A stretch of DNA of 64,000 bases from NCBI RefSeq assembly GCF_007748115.1, contig NZ_CP036289.1, positions 6,076,001 through 6,140,000 of the forward strand. The letters run 5' to 3'. Below the pieces are notes generated by a model, which was not told the origin of the DNA, did not search any database, and saw only the letters and a list, made by a program, of their open reading frames with translations. Source of the stretch: Bremerella volcania (GTDB lineage Bacteria > Planctomycetota > Planctomycetia > Pirellulales > Pirellulaceae). Positions 16,712 to 26,851 of the stretch are shown here, in pieces (the first letter of the stretch is position 1; each line of letters opens with the position of its first letter). A program made the position numbers and the translations under genes.

Positions 16712-18301
16712 ATGTCGACACGCGAACTTATCGTGATTCTCCTAGCGATGGCCCTTCTTTGGGTACAGCCAGAAAAGGTGTTTGCCATGGCCGCAACCAT
16801 CGCGGCTCCCGAGATCCCCGTGGAGGACAAACAGCAACTAACGATTTTGACGCTGAAGTGGGACCCGAAATGGAATCGTTTCGAGCAGGCCGACTTGAGT
16901 TGGTCGCTGGACGACGATGGCCAATGGACCGCTGACCTTCCTCCTGGTGGATACCAGGTCGAGATCCATGGAGAAGTTCTAGGTGAAAAGGCATTCTTTC
17001 GTTCGCCGCGTTGGTTGGTAACCACCGCGGCGGTCGATTGGGTACTCGAGCTACAGCCGCTCAGAATTGAGTTGGAAAACCAATCAGAACCACTTGGGAT
17101 ACGACACCTCAAATTACGCAGTTTCGCAACGACAGGGGAGGTGAGCATCCATGAAGGGGAACCAATCGGATCGGTAAGACTGTACACAACGACCGAAACC
17201 CAGCTGGATGTCACGTTGATTGGCGAGAATCACGACACGATCGCACTCGGGCATGTGAAGATTATGCCGACGCACTCGCGGATCCGCGGAGCGCGAGACG
17301 GGGAAACGTTTGCCGCCATTACGACAATCTCGACCTCCGGCCGCTACTGGTATCGTCGGCCTGTCTCTTTGGCGGAAGGGAACCCGCCGATCGCGTCCGC
17401 CACGCTCAACCTGGCGCATCCACGTGGTGAACTAAACGTGAACTTTCGAGAAGGGCTGCATCTGGTCACCAACCGTCCGACCTTCCACATGAGCTACGAA
17501 CTGAACGCCGAGTCAGGCCGCAAGTTGATCTCGCGGAAGTGCCTGGTTTCAGTCAAGGACTTGGAAGAGTTTCAGCTGGGTGGTCCTTTGCAGGTATCGG
17601 CGTTCGCGAAGATCCTGACCCGGCTTCCCAGCACCCAGGAATATCGTGTCGGTGGCATATTGAACGATCCTTCTGGGATCGAAATCGATAAGGGCAGGTC
17701 GGATATCCACTGGTCAGAGACCTTCACCATGCGGGGCAATCAGCCACTTCCGAAGAATCCGCCCGATGAAATCAATCTTGGGCTGCTGGGTAATCCTCTG
17801 GAAACGGTGAAGTTGGCCGCCTCGTGGGAGTGGGCAAGCAAACACGAAGAGCTCGTTACGCCCGCGGAGTTCGTCAAATTCCGATCCGCGAATTTTCAGT
17901 TGGATGCTCCCGCCGGCTGGCGAGACCGGGCGGCAATCTATTTGCACCAACTGGAGCACTGCCGGGCAGTTTTGAAAGTGACGACTGGCCGCAAAGGTCC
18001 CAACACAACTCAGATTCGCTGGCGTCTGAACACCCACAACGCAAAAGCCCAAGTGGGCGGAAAGCAGTCGTGGATGAGCATGCCGCTAAATGGGCTGTAT
18101 GAAGCCGTCGATCCCTTTGGTCGCCCCTGGTTTATGGTGCACGAAATGCTGCACACGTTTAACTACAATCACGGTAAACCAATGACCGAGCAGGTAAACA
18201 TCGGTCGCAAAGAACTTGGCCTGACTCGCTGGCGCATCCCCGAGGATCTTTATCATAGCGAAGACGTCCACATCTCGGTCATCCCCACGAATCTGAACTG
18301 A
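16712..18301 (+). CDS. Secreted protein with HExxH metallopeptidase motif
   Basis: 529 residues, signal peptide of about 25 residues. The N-terminal two-thirds look like beta-rich domains with no family I can name. Near the C-terminus FMVHEMLHTFNYNHG gives the zinc motif HEMLH (residues 477-481) with an N-terminal bulky hydrophobic, as in gluzincin or metzincin-like peptidases; a Glu about 20 residues later (TEQVNIGRKE) could be the third ligand. I infer an extracellular or periplasmic zinc peptidase. Start ATG 16712 is the first in frame. Confidence 0.68.
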   Translation: MSTRELIVILLAMALLWVQPEKVFAMAATIAAPEIPVEDKQQLTILTLKWDPKWNRFEQADLSWSLDDDGQWTADLPPGGYQVEIHGEVLGEKAFFRSPRWLVTTAAVDWVLELQPLRIELENQSEPLGIRHLKLRSFATTGEVSIHEGEPIGSVRLYTTTETQLDVTLIGENHDTIALGHVKIMPTHSRIRGARDGETFAAITTISTSGRYWYRRPVSLAEGNPPIASATLNLAHPRGELNVNFREGLHLVTNRPTFHMSYELNAESGRKLISRKCLVSVKDLEEFQLGGPLQVSAFAKILTRLPSTQEYRVGGILNDPSGIEIDKGRSDIHWSETFTMRGNQPLPKNPPDEINLGLLGNPLETVKLAASWEWASKHEELVTPAEFVKFRSANFQLDAPAGWRDRAAIYLHQLEHCRAVLKVTTGRKGPNTTQIRWRLNTHNAKAQVGGKQSWMSMPLNGLYEAVDPFGRPWFMVHEMLHTFNYNHGKPMTEQVNIGRKELGLTRWRIPEDLYHSEDVHISVIPTNLN

Positions 18302-18386
18302 TCGTATCGATTCCGCAGTATGGTGACTTGCCCCAGAAGTTACTCCGCTTGTTGCCCGCGGCAGCGTTTCCCTCTTGGCAAGCGTC

Positions 18387-18413
18387 GTCAAGCAATGTTT
18401 AATCCGCTTGACG
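18387..18413. terminator. Hairpin downstream of the HExxH gene
   Basis: GTCAAGC and GCTTGAC face each other across a 12-base loop, a seven to eight base-pair stem between two co-oriented genes. No T tract follows, so it may be a weak or factor-assisted terminator. Confidence 0.35.
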
Positions 18414-18481
18414 ATCAGGCAATGGGTTGCCTCCGATCGCGGTTGAATTCCTAGTACGGCAACGTGATTGGCCAGCGGCGA

Positions 18482-19807
18482 ATGGCTTCTGAGGAAAACG
18501 AAAAGCTGGGCGTGCTCTCGACCCTTTCCATCGGGATTGGTGGAATGGTCGGAGGGGGAATCTTTGCCGTGACCGGGCTGACGGTCGAAGTGACCAAAGG
18601 GGGTGCTCCGGCGGCTTTTTTGATTTCGGGAATCGTCGCTCTGCTGACCAGCTACTCGTATCTCAAGCTAACGCTGCGATATCCGGGCGAAGGGGGTACG
18701 GTTGAGTTCTTGAACCGGGCCTTCGGCGGAGGCATTCTCACCGGGGCGGCGAACATCCTCCTGCTGCTGAGCTACGTCGTGCTGCTGGCCATCTATGCCT
18801 ACGCGTTTGGAAGCTACGCGGCCAGCTTCTTTCCCAAAGAGGATCAGGCGTTCTGGCTGCATAAGTTCATTTGCGCGGTGATCGTCGGTTTGTTTCTCTT
18901 GAACCTGTTCGCGTCGAAGCTGGTCGTGCGGTCCGAGAATTTCTTCAATGCCGCCAAGATGATCTTGCTGCTGGCATTCATCCTGTTTGGCCTGGCAACG
19001 CCGATCGAGTGGAGCCGGCTCGATTACGAGCACTACGTTTCGGCGCCAGGCCTGATCGCCGGCGCCATGCTCATTTTTCTGAACTACGAAGGCTTTGAAC
19101 TGATTGCCAACGCCTCCAACGACGTGGCCAACCCGAAACGTACGCTGCCCATTGCGTACCTGGGGGGTGTGGCGATCGTCATGGTGCTCTATTTTCTGAT
19201 CGCGCTGGTCGTCGTCGGACATCTTGGTTTCGAAGAAGTTTCCCAGTCCAGCGCACACGTCCTTTCCGTCGCCGCCGACGACGTCATGGGGCGCACAGGC
19301 TACATCGCGATTGCGGTCGCTGCCATCTTCGCGACCAGTTCGGCCATTAACGCCACCTTTTACAGTACCGGAAGACTCACTTACATCATCGCCAAGAGTG
19401 GTGAACTACCGACCGAGCTAGAGCGTTCGATCCGCGGTCAGCATGCCGAAGGAACGTTCATCACGGCGGCCCTGGCCCTGCTGATCGCGAACTTCGTTCC
19501 TTTGGAAGCCATCGCAACGATGGGCAGTGCTGGCTTTCTGCTAATCTTTCTGGGCGTGAACGTCGCCGCGGTTCGCCTGGCGAAAGAGACCGGCGGCCGG
19601 GTATGGATTTCCGCGCTGGCGGCCATTAGCACCTGGATTGCTTTGGTAGTGCTTTGCATCGAAGTCGACGAGAACGCTGCCACCCGGAAACATCTCTGGA
19701 TTCTCTTTGGCATGATCGTTCTTTCCCTGGCAATCGAAGTCGTCTACCGTAGCGTCACTGGGCGGAAAATTCGCCTGGTGAAATGGAAGAATCACGATGC
19801 GAAGTGA
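18482..19807 (+). CDS. APC-family amino acid permease
   Basis: 441 residues with about twelve membrane helices. The first helix carries IGGMVGGGIFAVTG, the substrate-binding break of the amino acid-polyamine-organocation superfamily, followed by GGAPAAFLISGIVALLTSYSY. The middle EGFELIANASNDVANPKRTL fits helix 6 and the loop after it. Probably amino acid uptake; the substrate is not evident. ATG 18482 is preferred, GTG 18464 is possible. Confidence 0.9.
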   Translation: MASEENEKLGVLSTLSIGIGGMVGGGIFAVTGLTVEVTKGGAPAAFLISGIVALLTSYSYLKLTLRYPGEGGTVEFLNRAFGGGILTGAANILLLLSYVVLLAIYAYAFGSYAASFFPKEDQAFWLHKFICAVIVGLFLLNLFASKLVVRSENFFNAAKMILLLAFILFGLATPIEWSRLDYEHYVSAPGLIAGAMLIFLNYEGFELIANASNDVANPKRTLPIAYLGGVAIVMVLYFLIALVVVGHLGFEEVSQSSAHVLSVAADDVMGRTGYIAIAVAAIFATSSAINATFYSTGRLTYIIAKSGELPTELERSIRGQHAEGTFITAALALLIANFVPLEAIATMGSAGFLLIFLGVNVAAVRLAKETGGRVWISALAAISTWIALVVLCIEVDENAATRKHLWILFGMIVLSLAIEVVYRSVTGRKIRLVKWKNHDAK

Positions 19808-19864
19808 AGTAAGATGAACGCTGCCCCTTTCATCTGATCCACTTCGATCCTCGGAAAGCTTCCC

Positions 19865-20899
19865 ATGCGAAGTCGTGCTTTGTGCCTGGTATGCCTGTGG
19901 ACTCTTGCCATCGCAGGTCCGATTCTCGCCCAAGAGCCCAATATGCCCCGGCCACGCCTCTTGGTGCTGACCGATATCGGTGGCGACCCCGACGACCAGC
20001 AGTCGATGGTTCGCCTGATGATTTATGCGAACCAGTTTCGCCTGGAAGGACTGGTGGCTTCCGCTTCGGGTACGCCTGGCGAGCTGAAGAAAGCGATCAC
20101 GCAGCCTCAGCTCATTCGCGAGATCGTCGACGCGTACGCCCAGGTACGGCCCAACCTGGCCAAGCACGAGTCGAACTGGCCAGAGGCCGCGCAACTGGCC
20201 GCGTGCATCAAGTCGGGCAATCCCGAGCGAGGGCGAAAGCACATCGGCGACAAGCACGACACCGAAGGCTCCAAGTTTCTAATCGAGCGAATCGATGCCG
20301 GCACGAAGGACGATCCCTTGAACATCGCCATCTGGGGTGGCCAGACCGACCTGGCTCAGGCACTATGGCGTGTGAAGCATGATCGCAGCGAAGCCGAATA
20401 TCAAACGTTCGTCCAGAAGCTTCACGTCTACGACATTGCCGACCAGGACGGCATCGCCGATTGGATGCACGACGAGTTCCCCGGCATGTTCTACATCCTC
20501 AGCAAAGCCCCGCCGGGAGAGGACCGACGCCAAGCCACCTTCCGCGGGATGTACCTGACCGGAGACCTTTCCCTGACCAGCCGCGAGTGGATCGACCAAC
20601 ACATCCGCTCCCAGGGACCGCTCGGCAAGCTCTATCCGACTAAGACCTGGACCAGTCCCAATCCACATGGCTGCCTGAAGGAAGGGGACACGCCGTCGTG
20701 GTTCTTCTTTCTGCCAAGTGGAGGCAACACGCCGAGCGATCCTTCTCAGCCTGGCTGGGGAGGTCAATATACGCTAGCTCAAGACGGATGGTACCGCGAC
20801 CGGCCAAAAAGCAGCGGCGACCCGCGCGAGTCGGTCTCGCGCTGGAGGCCTGAATTCCAGAAAGACTTCGCAAAACGAATGGCGTGGTGCGTTGACTAA
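19865..20899 (+). CDS. DUF1593 nucleoside-hydrolase-like secreted protein
   Basis: 344 residues with a signal peptide cleaved near AGPILAQ. The mature part begins RPRLLVLTDIGGDPDDQQSM, the DUF1593 signature, which resembles the aspartate cluster of inosine-uridine nucleoside hydrolases, and continues with WGGQTDLAQALWRV. Predicted periplasmic or extracellular hydrolase, likely on a glycoside; substrate unknown. Only the catalytic domain is present, ending at RMAWCVD, without a further binding domain. Confidence 0.88.
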   Translation: MRSRALCLVCLWTLAIAGPILAQEPNMPRPRLLVLTDIGGDPDDQQSMVRLMIYANQFRLEGLVASASGTPGELKKAITQPQLIREIVDAYAQVRPNLAKHESNWPEAAQLAACIKSGNPERGRKHIGDKHDTEGSKFLIERIDAGTKDDPLNIAIWGGQTDLAQALWRVKHDRSEAEYQTFVQKLHVYDIADQDGIADWMHDEFPGMFYILSKAPPGEDRRQATFRGMYLTGDLSLTSREWIDQHIRSQGPLGKLYPTKTWTSPNPHGCLKEGDTPSWFFFLPSGGNTPSDPSQPGWGGQYTLAQDGWYRDRPKSSGDPRESVSRWRPEFQKDFAKRMAWCVD

Positions 20900-21029
20900 G
20901 CACGGGGGCTATCGATCATTCTCGATGAAATACGAAGAAAACAGTTCTTTTTCATCCGTCGCGTAGATATTCTGAATGGTTAGCCATGGGCAGACTTTTC
21001 ACTATGAGCATACTTCGGGGGAGAGCGCG

Positions 21030-22451
21030 ATGAAGACCACCTTGGCATCGATGATCTTATTGTTGGTTTGTCTTCTCAGCCCTGGCATCCTTTCCGCCGA
21101 GGACCCGGCAGCCGACGATGTCGCCACGGCCGAAACGGCGATGATCTATGGCTATCCGATGGTGATGAACTACGCGGCCATCTACGAGTTCTTCATCGAT
21201 ACGACTTCCAGTCAATACAAGTGCGGCTTCAACGAGGTCTTCAACACGGCCCACGTCGCGACACCCGCCGACACAGCCGTCGTAACGCCCAATAGCGACA
21301 CGCCCTATTCTTTCTTCTGCGCCGACCTGCGAGCGGAACCGGTCGTCTTTGCCGTGCCGCAAATCGAAGAAGATCGCTACTTCTCGGTGCAGTTGGTCGA
21401 TCTTTACACCTACAACTATGGTTACGTTGGCAGTCGCACGACCGGCAACCAAGGAGGTAAGTACATGGTCGCGGGACCGAACTGGACCGGTGAGAAGCCC
21501 CCTGGCATCGACCAGGTATTCCGCTGCGAAACTGACTTCTCGATGGCCATCATTCGCACGCAGCTGTTCGATCCGGCAGACATCGAGAACGTCAAGAAGG
21601 TCCAGAAAGGGTACCAGATCCTGCCCCTCTCGACCTTCCTGGGCGAGCCTTCGCCAGAGAGTCCTCCGCAAGTCAACTGGCCCAAGATCGACAAAGAACT
21701 GGCCACCAAAGATCCGTATGCCTACCTGGCATTCCTCTTACGATTCTGCCCCACGGTCGGTCAGGCGAAGGTCGAAGAGCCCCTTCGGGCTCAGTTCATG
21801 AACATCGGCATTGAAGCCGGTAAGCCCTTCCCGTGCTGCGAACTTTCCGAAGGGCAGAAAGTTGCTTTAAAGCTCGGCGGCGAAAAGGGAATCGCGGCCA
21901 TCAAAAACAAGGTCGCTAAGATCGGCACCGAGATGAACAGTTGGCGCGTCACCGCCGCGTTCGGAGATCGCGACTTCTTTCAAGGAGACTGGACTCTACG
22001 TGCCGCGGCCGCCATGGCCGGTCTGTACGGTAACGATGCCGAGGAAGCCACTTATCCGCTGACCGTTCAAGACGTCGACGGCCACCCGCTCGACAGCAGC
22101 AAACAGAACTACGCCCTCACGTTTCCCGCCGGCCAGTTGCCGCCGGTCAACGCGTTCTGGTCGGTCACCATGTACGACGGCAAGACGCAGCTATTGATCG
22201 AAAACCCGATCGATCGTTACCTGATCAATTCCCCCATGCTGCCAGGCATGAAGAAGAATGCCGACGGCTCGCTCACCATCTACATCCAGAAGGATTCGCC
22301 GGGCAAGGAGAAAGAGGCCAACTGGCTGCCAGCTCCCGACGGCCCAATCTACCTGGTCATGCGGCTCTACTGGCCCAAGACCGAACCACCATCGATCCTT
22401 CCGCCAGGCAAGGGAAGCTGGAAACCGCCAGGGGTCGTCAAAGCCGACTAA
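21030..22451 (+). CDS. DUF1254/DUF1214 secreted protein
   Basis: 473 residues from ATG 21030, signal peptide to about LLSPGILSA. The N-terminal half has the DUF1254 phrases [40 protein letters not shown] and [20 protein letters not shown]; the C-terminal half ([39 protein letters not shown]) is DUF1214. Members are widespread and exported; their activity is not established. It is convergent with the glycosyltransferase gene and shares four bases with it at the stops. Confidence 0.9.
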   Translation: MKTTLASMILLLVCLLSPGILSAEDPAADDVATAETAMIYGYPMVMNYAAIYEFFIDTTSSQYKCGFNEVFNTAHVATPADTAVVTPNSDTPYSFFCADLRAEPVVFAVPQIEEDRYFSVQLVDLYTYNYGYVGSRTTGNQGGKYMVAGPNWTGEKPPGIDQVFRCETDFSMAIIRTQLFDPADIENVKKVQKGYQILPLSTFLGEPSPESPPQVNWPKIDKELATKDPYAYLAFLLRFCPTVGQAKVEEPLRAQFMNIGIEAGKPFPCCELSEGQKVALKLGGEKGIAAIKNKVAKIGTEMNSWRVTAAFGDRDFFQGDWTLRAAAAMAGLYGNDAEEATYPLTVQDVDGHPLDSSKQNYALTFPAGQLPPVNAFWSVTMYDGKTQLLIENPIDRYLINSPMLPGMKKNADGSLTIYIQKDSPGKEKEANWLPAPDGPIYLVMRLYWPKTEPPSILPPGKGSWKPPGVVKAD

Positions 22452-23434
22452 GCGGCTTGGCGACGCATCTTGATCGAATGCGGACTATCGTCGTCGAAGT
22501 TAGTCAGGCTGCGCACCGCGTACGAATCATTGCCGTTGGAAGCATAGTAGATCCGGGCATTCACTTCACCCAGCAGCCCCATGCCGAACATCTGCGAGCC
22601 GAGGATCGTGCTCAGCACGGCAAACAGCAGTAGCGGGTTGCCGGTCATATCGACCTGGCCGATCAGCTTCATGCCGATGGTAGTCAACACGCTAAGACCC
22701 GCAATGCCCAGGCAGGCAAAGCCCATCCGGCCGAACAGCTTCATCGGGCTGGTGAAGAACTGCTGCATGTAGGCGACGGTCAGCAAATCGAGCACCACCC
22801 GCGTGGTGCGGCCGATGCCGTACTTCGTTTGACCGAAGCGGCGGGCATGATGCCGCGTGACGACTTCCACGCACTTCGCCCCGCGCTGATGCGCCAGAAT
22901 CGGGATGAAGCGGTGCATCTCGCCGTACAGTTCCAGCTCGACGGCGATCTCGCGGCGAATCGCCTTGAGGGTACAGCCGAGGTCATGAATCGGAAACTTG
23001 GTCACCTTCGAGATCAACCAGTTGGCGATCTTGGAAGGAAGCTTGCGATTGACGAACGCGTCCTGGCGATTCTTCCGCCAGCCATGTACCAGGTCGAAGC
23101 CTTCGTCGATCTTCTCGAGCATCATCGGAATGTCTTCCGGATCGTTCTGCATGTCGCCGTCAAGCGTGATCACCACGTCCATCGACGCGTGCTGAATGCC
23201 CGCGTGCATGGCCGCCGTCTGGCCATAGTTCCGGCGAAACTCAACCACCTTCACATGCGGATCGGTCGCGGCCACTTCCTTGAGCTTCGCCGTCGACCCA
23301 TCGCTGGAACCGTCGTCGACGAACAAAATCTCATAGTCCCGCCCCAGGTTTGCTAGCACGCCGTGCAAGCTGCTGTAGAGCAGGGGAATGGTCTCGATTT
23401 CGTTGTAAATCGGAACGACAACGGAAACGCTCAT
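22448..23434 (-). CDS. Family 2 glycosyltransferase, polyprenyl-phosphate type
   Basis: 328 residues from ATG 23434. GT-A fold with [14 protein letters not shown] at the start, [11 protein letters not shown], and the metal-binding region [18 protein letters not shown]. Two membrane helices near the C-terminus ([40 protein letters not shown]) match the DPM1/GtrB/ArnC group that charges undecaprenyl phosphate with a sugar. It probably supplies a lipid-linked sugar for envelope glycans. It stands alone; no partner polymerase is nearby. Confidence 0.9.
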   Translation of the reverse strand: MSVSVVVPIYNEIETIPLLYSSLHGVLANLGRDYEILFVDDGSSDGSTAKLKEVAATDPHVKVVEFRRNYGQTAAMHAGIQHASMDVVITLDGDMQNDPEDIPMMLEKIDEGFDLVHGWRKNRQDAFVNRKLPSKIANWLISKVTKFPIHDLGCTLKAIRREIAVELELYGEMHRFIPILAHQRGAKCVEVVTRHHARRFGQTKYGIGRTTRVVLDLLTVAYMQQFFTSPMKLFGRMGFACLGIAGLSVLTTIGMKLIGQVDMTGNPLLLFAVLSTILGSQMFGMGLLGEVNARIYYASNGNDSYAVRSLTNFDDDSPHSIKMRRQAA

Positions 23435-23798
23435 AATGGCAAAACCCGCGTGAAACTCGAAAAAAATAGGGGCCAAGGGTCGCAGTGATGCCCTACCGCC
23501 AGAGCCCTGGTCGCGGGAATGTTAGCAAAGGGTGGGTTTCGGGGGCAATGTCGGTTATCAAGTGGTGAGGAAACAACCACCATTCCAGTCCCCTCTCCCC
23601 TCCGCAACATTATTCAACTGATAGCGGGCGAACCGACTAAAGCGCGGGTGCTTTCCGTGAACCTTTCAATAATTTCCCCCTCGCCAGCTGAAAAGTACTT
23701 GTTTACCCGTACGCTGGCGACTTAACTGAATGGTTCTTCCCATGTTACGATGTATGCCCTGGTGTGCGTGCGACGCGATCGACACGAAGGATGCTGCG
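23435..23798. other. Intergenic region
   Basis: 364 bp between divergent genes; it must hold both promoters. Several ATGs precede the chosen start of the next gene without a clear ribosome site. No repeat or RNA gene was recognised. Confidence 0.4.
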
Positions 23799-24446
23799 AT
23801 GAGAATACTCCTGTGGATGGCGTGTTGCCTGTTGGCGACTTCTCCTGTTTATGCCCAGGGCTACGTTGCCCCGGTGGCCCCTTTGTATGGTAACTATGGG
23901 TATGCCTCGACGGCGGCCGAAGGGGCGCTTAATGGGATGGCCAACGTGGTCAGTGCCCAGGGTTCGTACAACCTGCAAACGTCCGAAGCGGCGATCAACA
24001 TGACTCAGGCCCAAAGCCAAGAGATCGCCAACCACCAGCAGTACGCCAATACCTACTTCCAGATGCGAGCCCAGCGCGACGCCTACGAGGCGAAGAAGCA
24101 CCCGCGTCCGACCGAGGAACAACTGGTGAGCCTGGCCCAGTCAGAGGCCCCAAAGGGCCTTCCCCCAGGCAGCGTCGACAAAGAAACCGGCAAGCTCAAT
24201 TGGCCCACCTTGCTGCAATACCCCGACTTTGAAAAGCAGCGCGAAGTCGTGGAAAGCCTGCTGAATAAGAACTCGGCCCACGGCATGCTCGGCGCCCAGG
24301 ACGCTCAGCAGTTCACCGAGGCGGTCGAGCAAATGGCGACCACGCTGAAGCGCGGCATCACCAAGGTGCCTCCGCAGCAGTACATGGACGCCTACACGTT
24401 TCTGAAGAAGTTGCTTTACTCGACCTGTCAAACCCAGTTGCCTTAG
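23799..24446 (+). CDS. Secreted protein of unknown function
   Basis: 215 residues from ATG 23799, which starts a clean signal peptide (MRILLWMACCLLATSPVYAQ); in-frame ATGs exist upstream. The mature protein has a Gly/Tyr-rich start, a Gln/Ala-rich helical region (NLQTSEAAINMTQAQSQEIA) and a helical C-terminus. I do not recognise the family. It is followed after 35 bp by the HEAT-repeat gene, so the two may be co-transcribed. Confidence 0.7.
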   Translation: MRILLWMACCLLATSPVYAQGYVAPVAPLYGNYGYASTAAEGALNGMANVVSAQGSYNLQTSEAAINMTQAQSQEIANHQQYANTYFQMRAQRDAYEAKKHPRPTEEQLVSLAQSEAPKGLPPGSVDKETGKLNWPTLLQYPDFEKQREVVESLLNKNSAHGMLGAQDAQQFTEAVEQMATTLKRGITKVPPQQYMDAYTFLKKLLYSTCQTQLP

Positions 24447-24481
24447 TCAGCATTTTGCGTTTCGCTTTGGAGAACCCCGTC

Positions 24482-25846
24482 GTGATTCGACCTGCAACTT
24501 TATTCGCATTGGCTGTCCTGACTGCGGCAACCTGGCACTCCGTCGCCATCGCGGAAGACGCCCCAAAACCATCCGTGGAAGCCCTCGTTGAGGCAACCGC
24601 CAGCGAAGATGCCACCGTGCGGCGCGAAGCGATCGCCAAGCTGGTGGAGCTGCAGCCTGGCGCGGACGTCACCATCCCGCTGTTCACCAAGCTGCTGGAA
24701 GATTCCGATCCGGCCGTTCGCTTGCGGGTGATGAATGCCATCGCCGATGCCGGCCCGGCAGCGGTTCCTGGCTTGATCGAAGCATTGAAGAATGACAAAG
24801 CAGCCTTCTGGGCGTGCTTGATCTTGCGTGAACTCGGCCCTCAAGCTGCCGACGCCGCCCCAGCTTTGGCTGGCCTGGTTGAGAACGGCCAAGGCGAGAT
24901 TCGCCGCGAGGCCCTGCTGGCGTTGGCATCGATGCCCAAGGCAGCCGAGAGTTACTTGCCGCTGATCACGAAGAGCCTCGCAGATGAGCAGCTCGAGATC
25001 GCGGCCATCTACACGTTGGGCTGCATCGGCAAATTGCCCCAGGAAGCGGCCGATCGTCTGCAGGCCAATGCCCGTGGCGAAGGACTGTTGTCGCTGGTCA
25101 GCCTCTGGGCACTCGCTCGCTCGAATCCGGCGGACCAAGAGCTGAACAAGCAGGCCATTCAGCGCCTGGCTGCTGGACTGAACTCGAAGTATCCCCTCGT
25201 TCGCGCGATGGCGTCGCAAGGGCTGGTTTCGCTCAAGGCTCCGCCCGCGCTGCTTAAAGAAGCCCTCAAGGATGACTTGAGCATGGCCGACGTGCCGGTC
25301 GTGCGTAACGCGCTGAACGTGTTGGCATCGATGGGCCCCGACGCGATTGAGCTGCTGACCGAAGCCTTGAAGCACCCGAGCGTTCAATACGACGCGATCC
25401 TGATCATTGGCGACATGGGCCCCAAGGGGGCGCCAGCCACCAGCGCGGTGGCCAAACTGATCGACAGCGACAACCTGCGGGTAGCCAACGAAGCGGTCGT
25501 GACGCTGGGTAAGATCGGCCCCGCTGCCAAGTCGGCCGTGCCGCAGCTGACCAAGGCGCTGGAAAAGGGTCAAGGATCGATCGCCCACAACGCGGCCCTG
25601 GCCCTGGGACGCATCGGCCCCGACGCGAAAGCCGCTCAGCCGAATCTCATTCAGGCGATGCAAGACGCCGAAGATCCAGGCTTGCGAATGCTGTGTGCTT
25701 GGGCGCTGGTCCACATCGACGCCGGTTCGCAGGCAACGCAAAAGGCCGTTGCCCCGATCGTGGATGAGGCCGCCAAGTCGGACAACCCGGTTCTGAAAAA
25801 GGCGGCAGACGAACTTCTGGCGAAGATGAAGGGGGCTGGCAACTAA
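24482..25846 (+). CDS. Secreted HEAT-repeat protein
   Basis: 454 residues from GTG 24482, preceded by GGAGA; a TTG at 24455 is possible. After a signal peptide (LFALAVLTAATWHSVAIA) the whole protein is helical repeats of about 35-40 residues of the HEAT/PBS-lyase type, for example VRREAIAKLVELQPG, VRLRVMNAIADAGPAAVPGL, RVANEAVVTLGKIGPAAKSA and HNAALALGRIGPDAKAAQPN. Such solenoids are binding scaffolds; no catalytic motif is seen. Confidence 0.85.
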   Translation: MIRPATLFALAVLTAATWHSVAIAEDAPKPSVEALVEATASEDATVRREAIAKLVELQPGADVTIPLFTKLLEDSDPAVRLRVMNAIADAGPAAVPGLIEALKNDKAAFWACLILRELGPQAADAAPALAGLVENGQGEIRREALLALASMPKAAESYLPLITKSLADEQLEIAAIYTLGCIGKLPQEAADRLQANARGEGLLSLVSLWALARSNPADQELNKQAIQRLAAGLNSKYPLVRAMASQGLVSLKAPPALLKEALKDDLSMADVPVVRNALNVLASMGPDAIELLTEALKHPSVQYDAILIIGDMGPKGAPATSAVAKLIDSDNLRVANEAVVTLGKIGPAAKSAVPQLTKALEKGQGSIAHNAALALGRIGPDAKAAQPNLIQAMQDAEDPGLRMLCAWALVHIDAGSQATQKAVAPIVDEAAKSDNPVLKKAADELLAKMKGAGN

Positions 25847-25889
25847 TCGTTGCCTGTAAGCTTTCCGCAAACGACGAAGCGCCCCGTGG

Positions 25890-26306
25890 CTACCGCCAGG
25901 CAATCAGTGCCGCGCCGGCCACGATCAGCACGCCACCAACCCAGTGCTGCCACGCGAGCTTCTCACCCAGAAAGATCGCGGCTAGCGCGATCGCAAAGAC
26001 AACGCTTAGCTTGTCGACCGGGGCCACCGACGACGCTTGCCCTACGCTGAGAGCTTGAAAGTAGCATAGCCACGAAGCTCCGGTCGCCAGGCCGGATAGC
26101 GTAAGAAACAGGATCGCACTGCCCGAAAGAGAGCCCCAAGCCGGCATGCCGGTGGCAAAGACGATCCCCCAGGCCAGCACCAGGACGACGGTCGTTCGTA
26201 TGGCCGTCGCCAGGTTCGGATCGATGCCGCTGGTTCCCGCTTTGGCCAGTACGGCCGTTATGCCAGCGAACAAGGCAGCCAAAAGCGACCAGTAAAACCA
26301 GTTCAT
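25890..26306 (-). CDS. EamA-type (DMT superfamily) small transporter
   Basis: 138 residues with four to five membrane helices, one EamA domain: LAALFAGITAVLAKAGTSGI, a central WLCYFQALSVGQASSVAPVDKLS and the final segment LGEKLAWQHWVGGVLIVAG. Single-domain members are thought to work as dimers. Substrate unknown. It is convergent with the HEAT-repeat gene. Confidence 0.85.
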   Translation of the reverse strand: MNWFYWSLLAALFAGITAVLAKAGTSGIDPNLATAIRTTVVLVLAWGIVFATGMPAWGSLSGSAILFLTLSGLATGASWLCYFQALSVGQASSVAPVDKLSVVFAIALAAIFLGEKLAWQHWVGGVLIVAGAALIAWR

Positions 26307-26354
26307 CGTGCGTAACCTCGTAGGCGAATACGTTCAGACAGAGTGCGTTGTGGC

Positions 26355-26672
26355 TCAGTCTTCGCGATCACGAACCACCGGGTTGCCGGTCCACCGGGCG
26401 ACGGCCCGGAGTCCTTGAAACGAGAAGACCGTGACGACCACCATCGTGATGAAGAAGCTCAAGCCGGAAGCTTTGCCGGCGTTAACGCCTTGCTGGTTGC
26501 CCCCAGCAGCGACCAGTGAGTAGACCAGGTATCCGGCGAAGCCGCCGAGCACCAGTGACCCAATCGCCACCACCCAGCCCACCAGCGTGAAGCTGCTGAA
26601 ATCGATGTCGAGTTGATTGATCCACCTTCCAAAGCGGGCCGGTGCGCTGTGATCGTCGTCGTCGGGAACCAT
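26355..26672 (-). CDS. Small membrane protein of unknown function
   Basis: 105 residues from ATG 26672. An acidic cytosolic start (MVPDDDDH), two membrane helices (LVGWVVAIGSLVLGGFAGYL, LSFFITMVVVTVFSFQGLRA) and a charged tail. No family recognised. It lies just upstream of the EamA gene with a 48-bp gap, so the two may form an operon. Confidence 0.6.
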   Translation of the reverse strand: MVPDDDDHSAPARFGRWINQLDIDFSSFTLVGWVVAIGSLVLGGFAGYLVYSLVAAGGNQQGVNAGKASGLSFFITMVVVTVFSFQGLRAVARWTGNPVVRDRED

Positions 26673-26851
26673 CGATTCAAACCTGCCAGGGGTGAGCGAA
26701 ACCATTCGCCTCGTAGTATGCGAATCGTTGTCGAAGGGATCAAGCGTTTCCTTGATTTCTCACGCGTCAACAAATCCTTTGCCTTAAAATCACCATTGCC
26801 GTAGGCTGTCGGAAAACCACTTCTTTTCCTCCTTCCTCGGGAAATCTCGTC

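Noticed and set aside
24500-25903. 467-codon open frame on the minus strand
   Set aside because: Antisense to the HEAT-repeat gene; its own apparent repeats mirror that gene.
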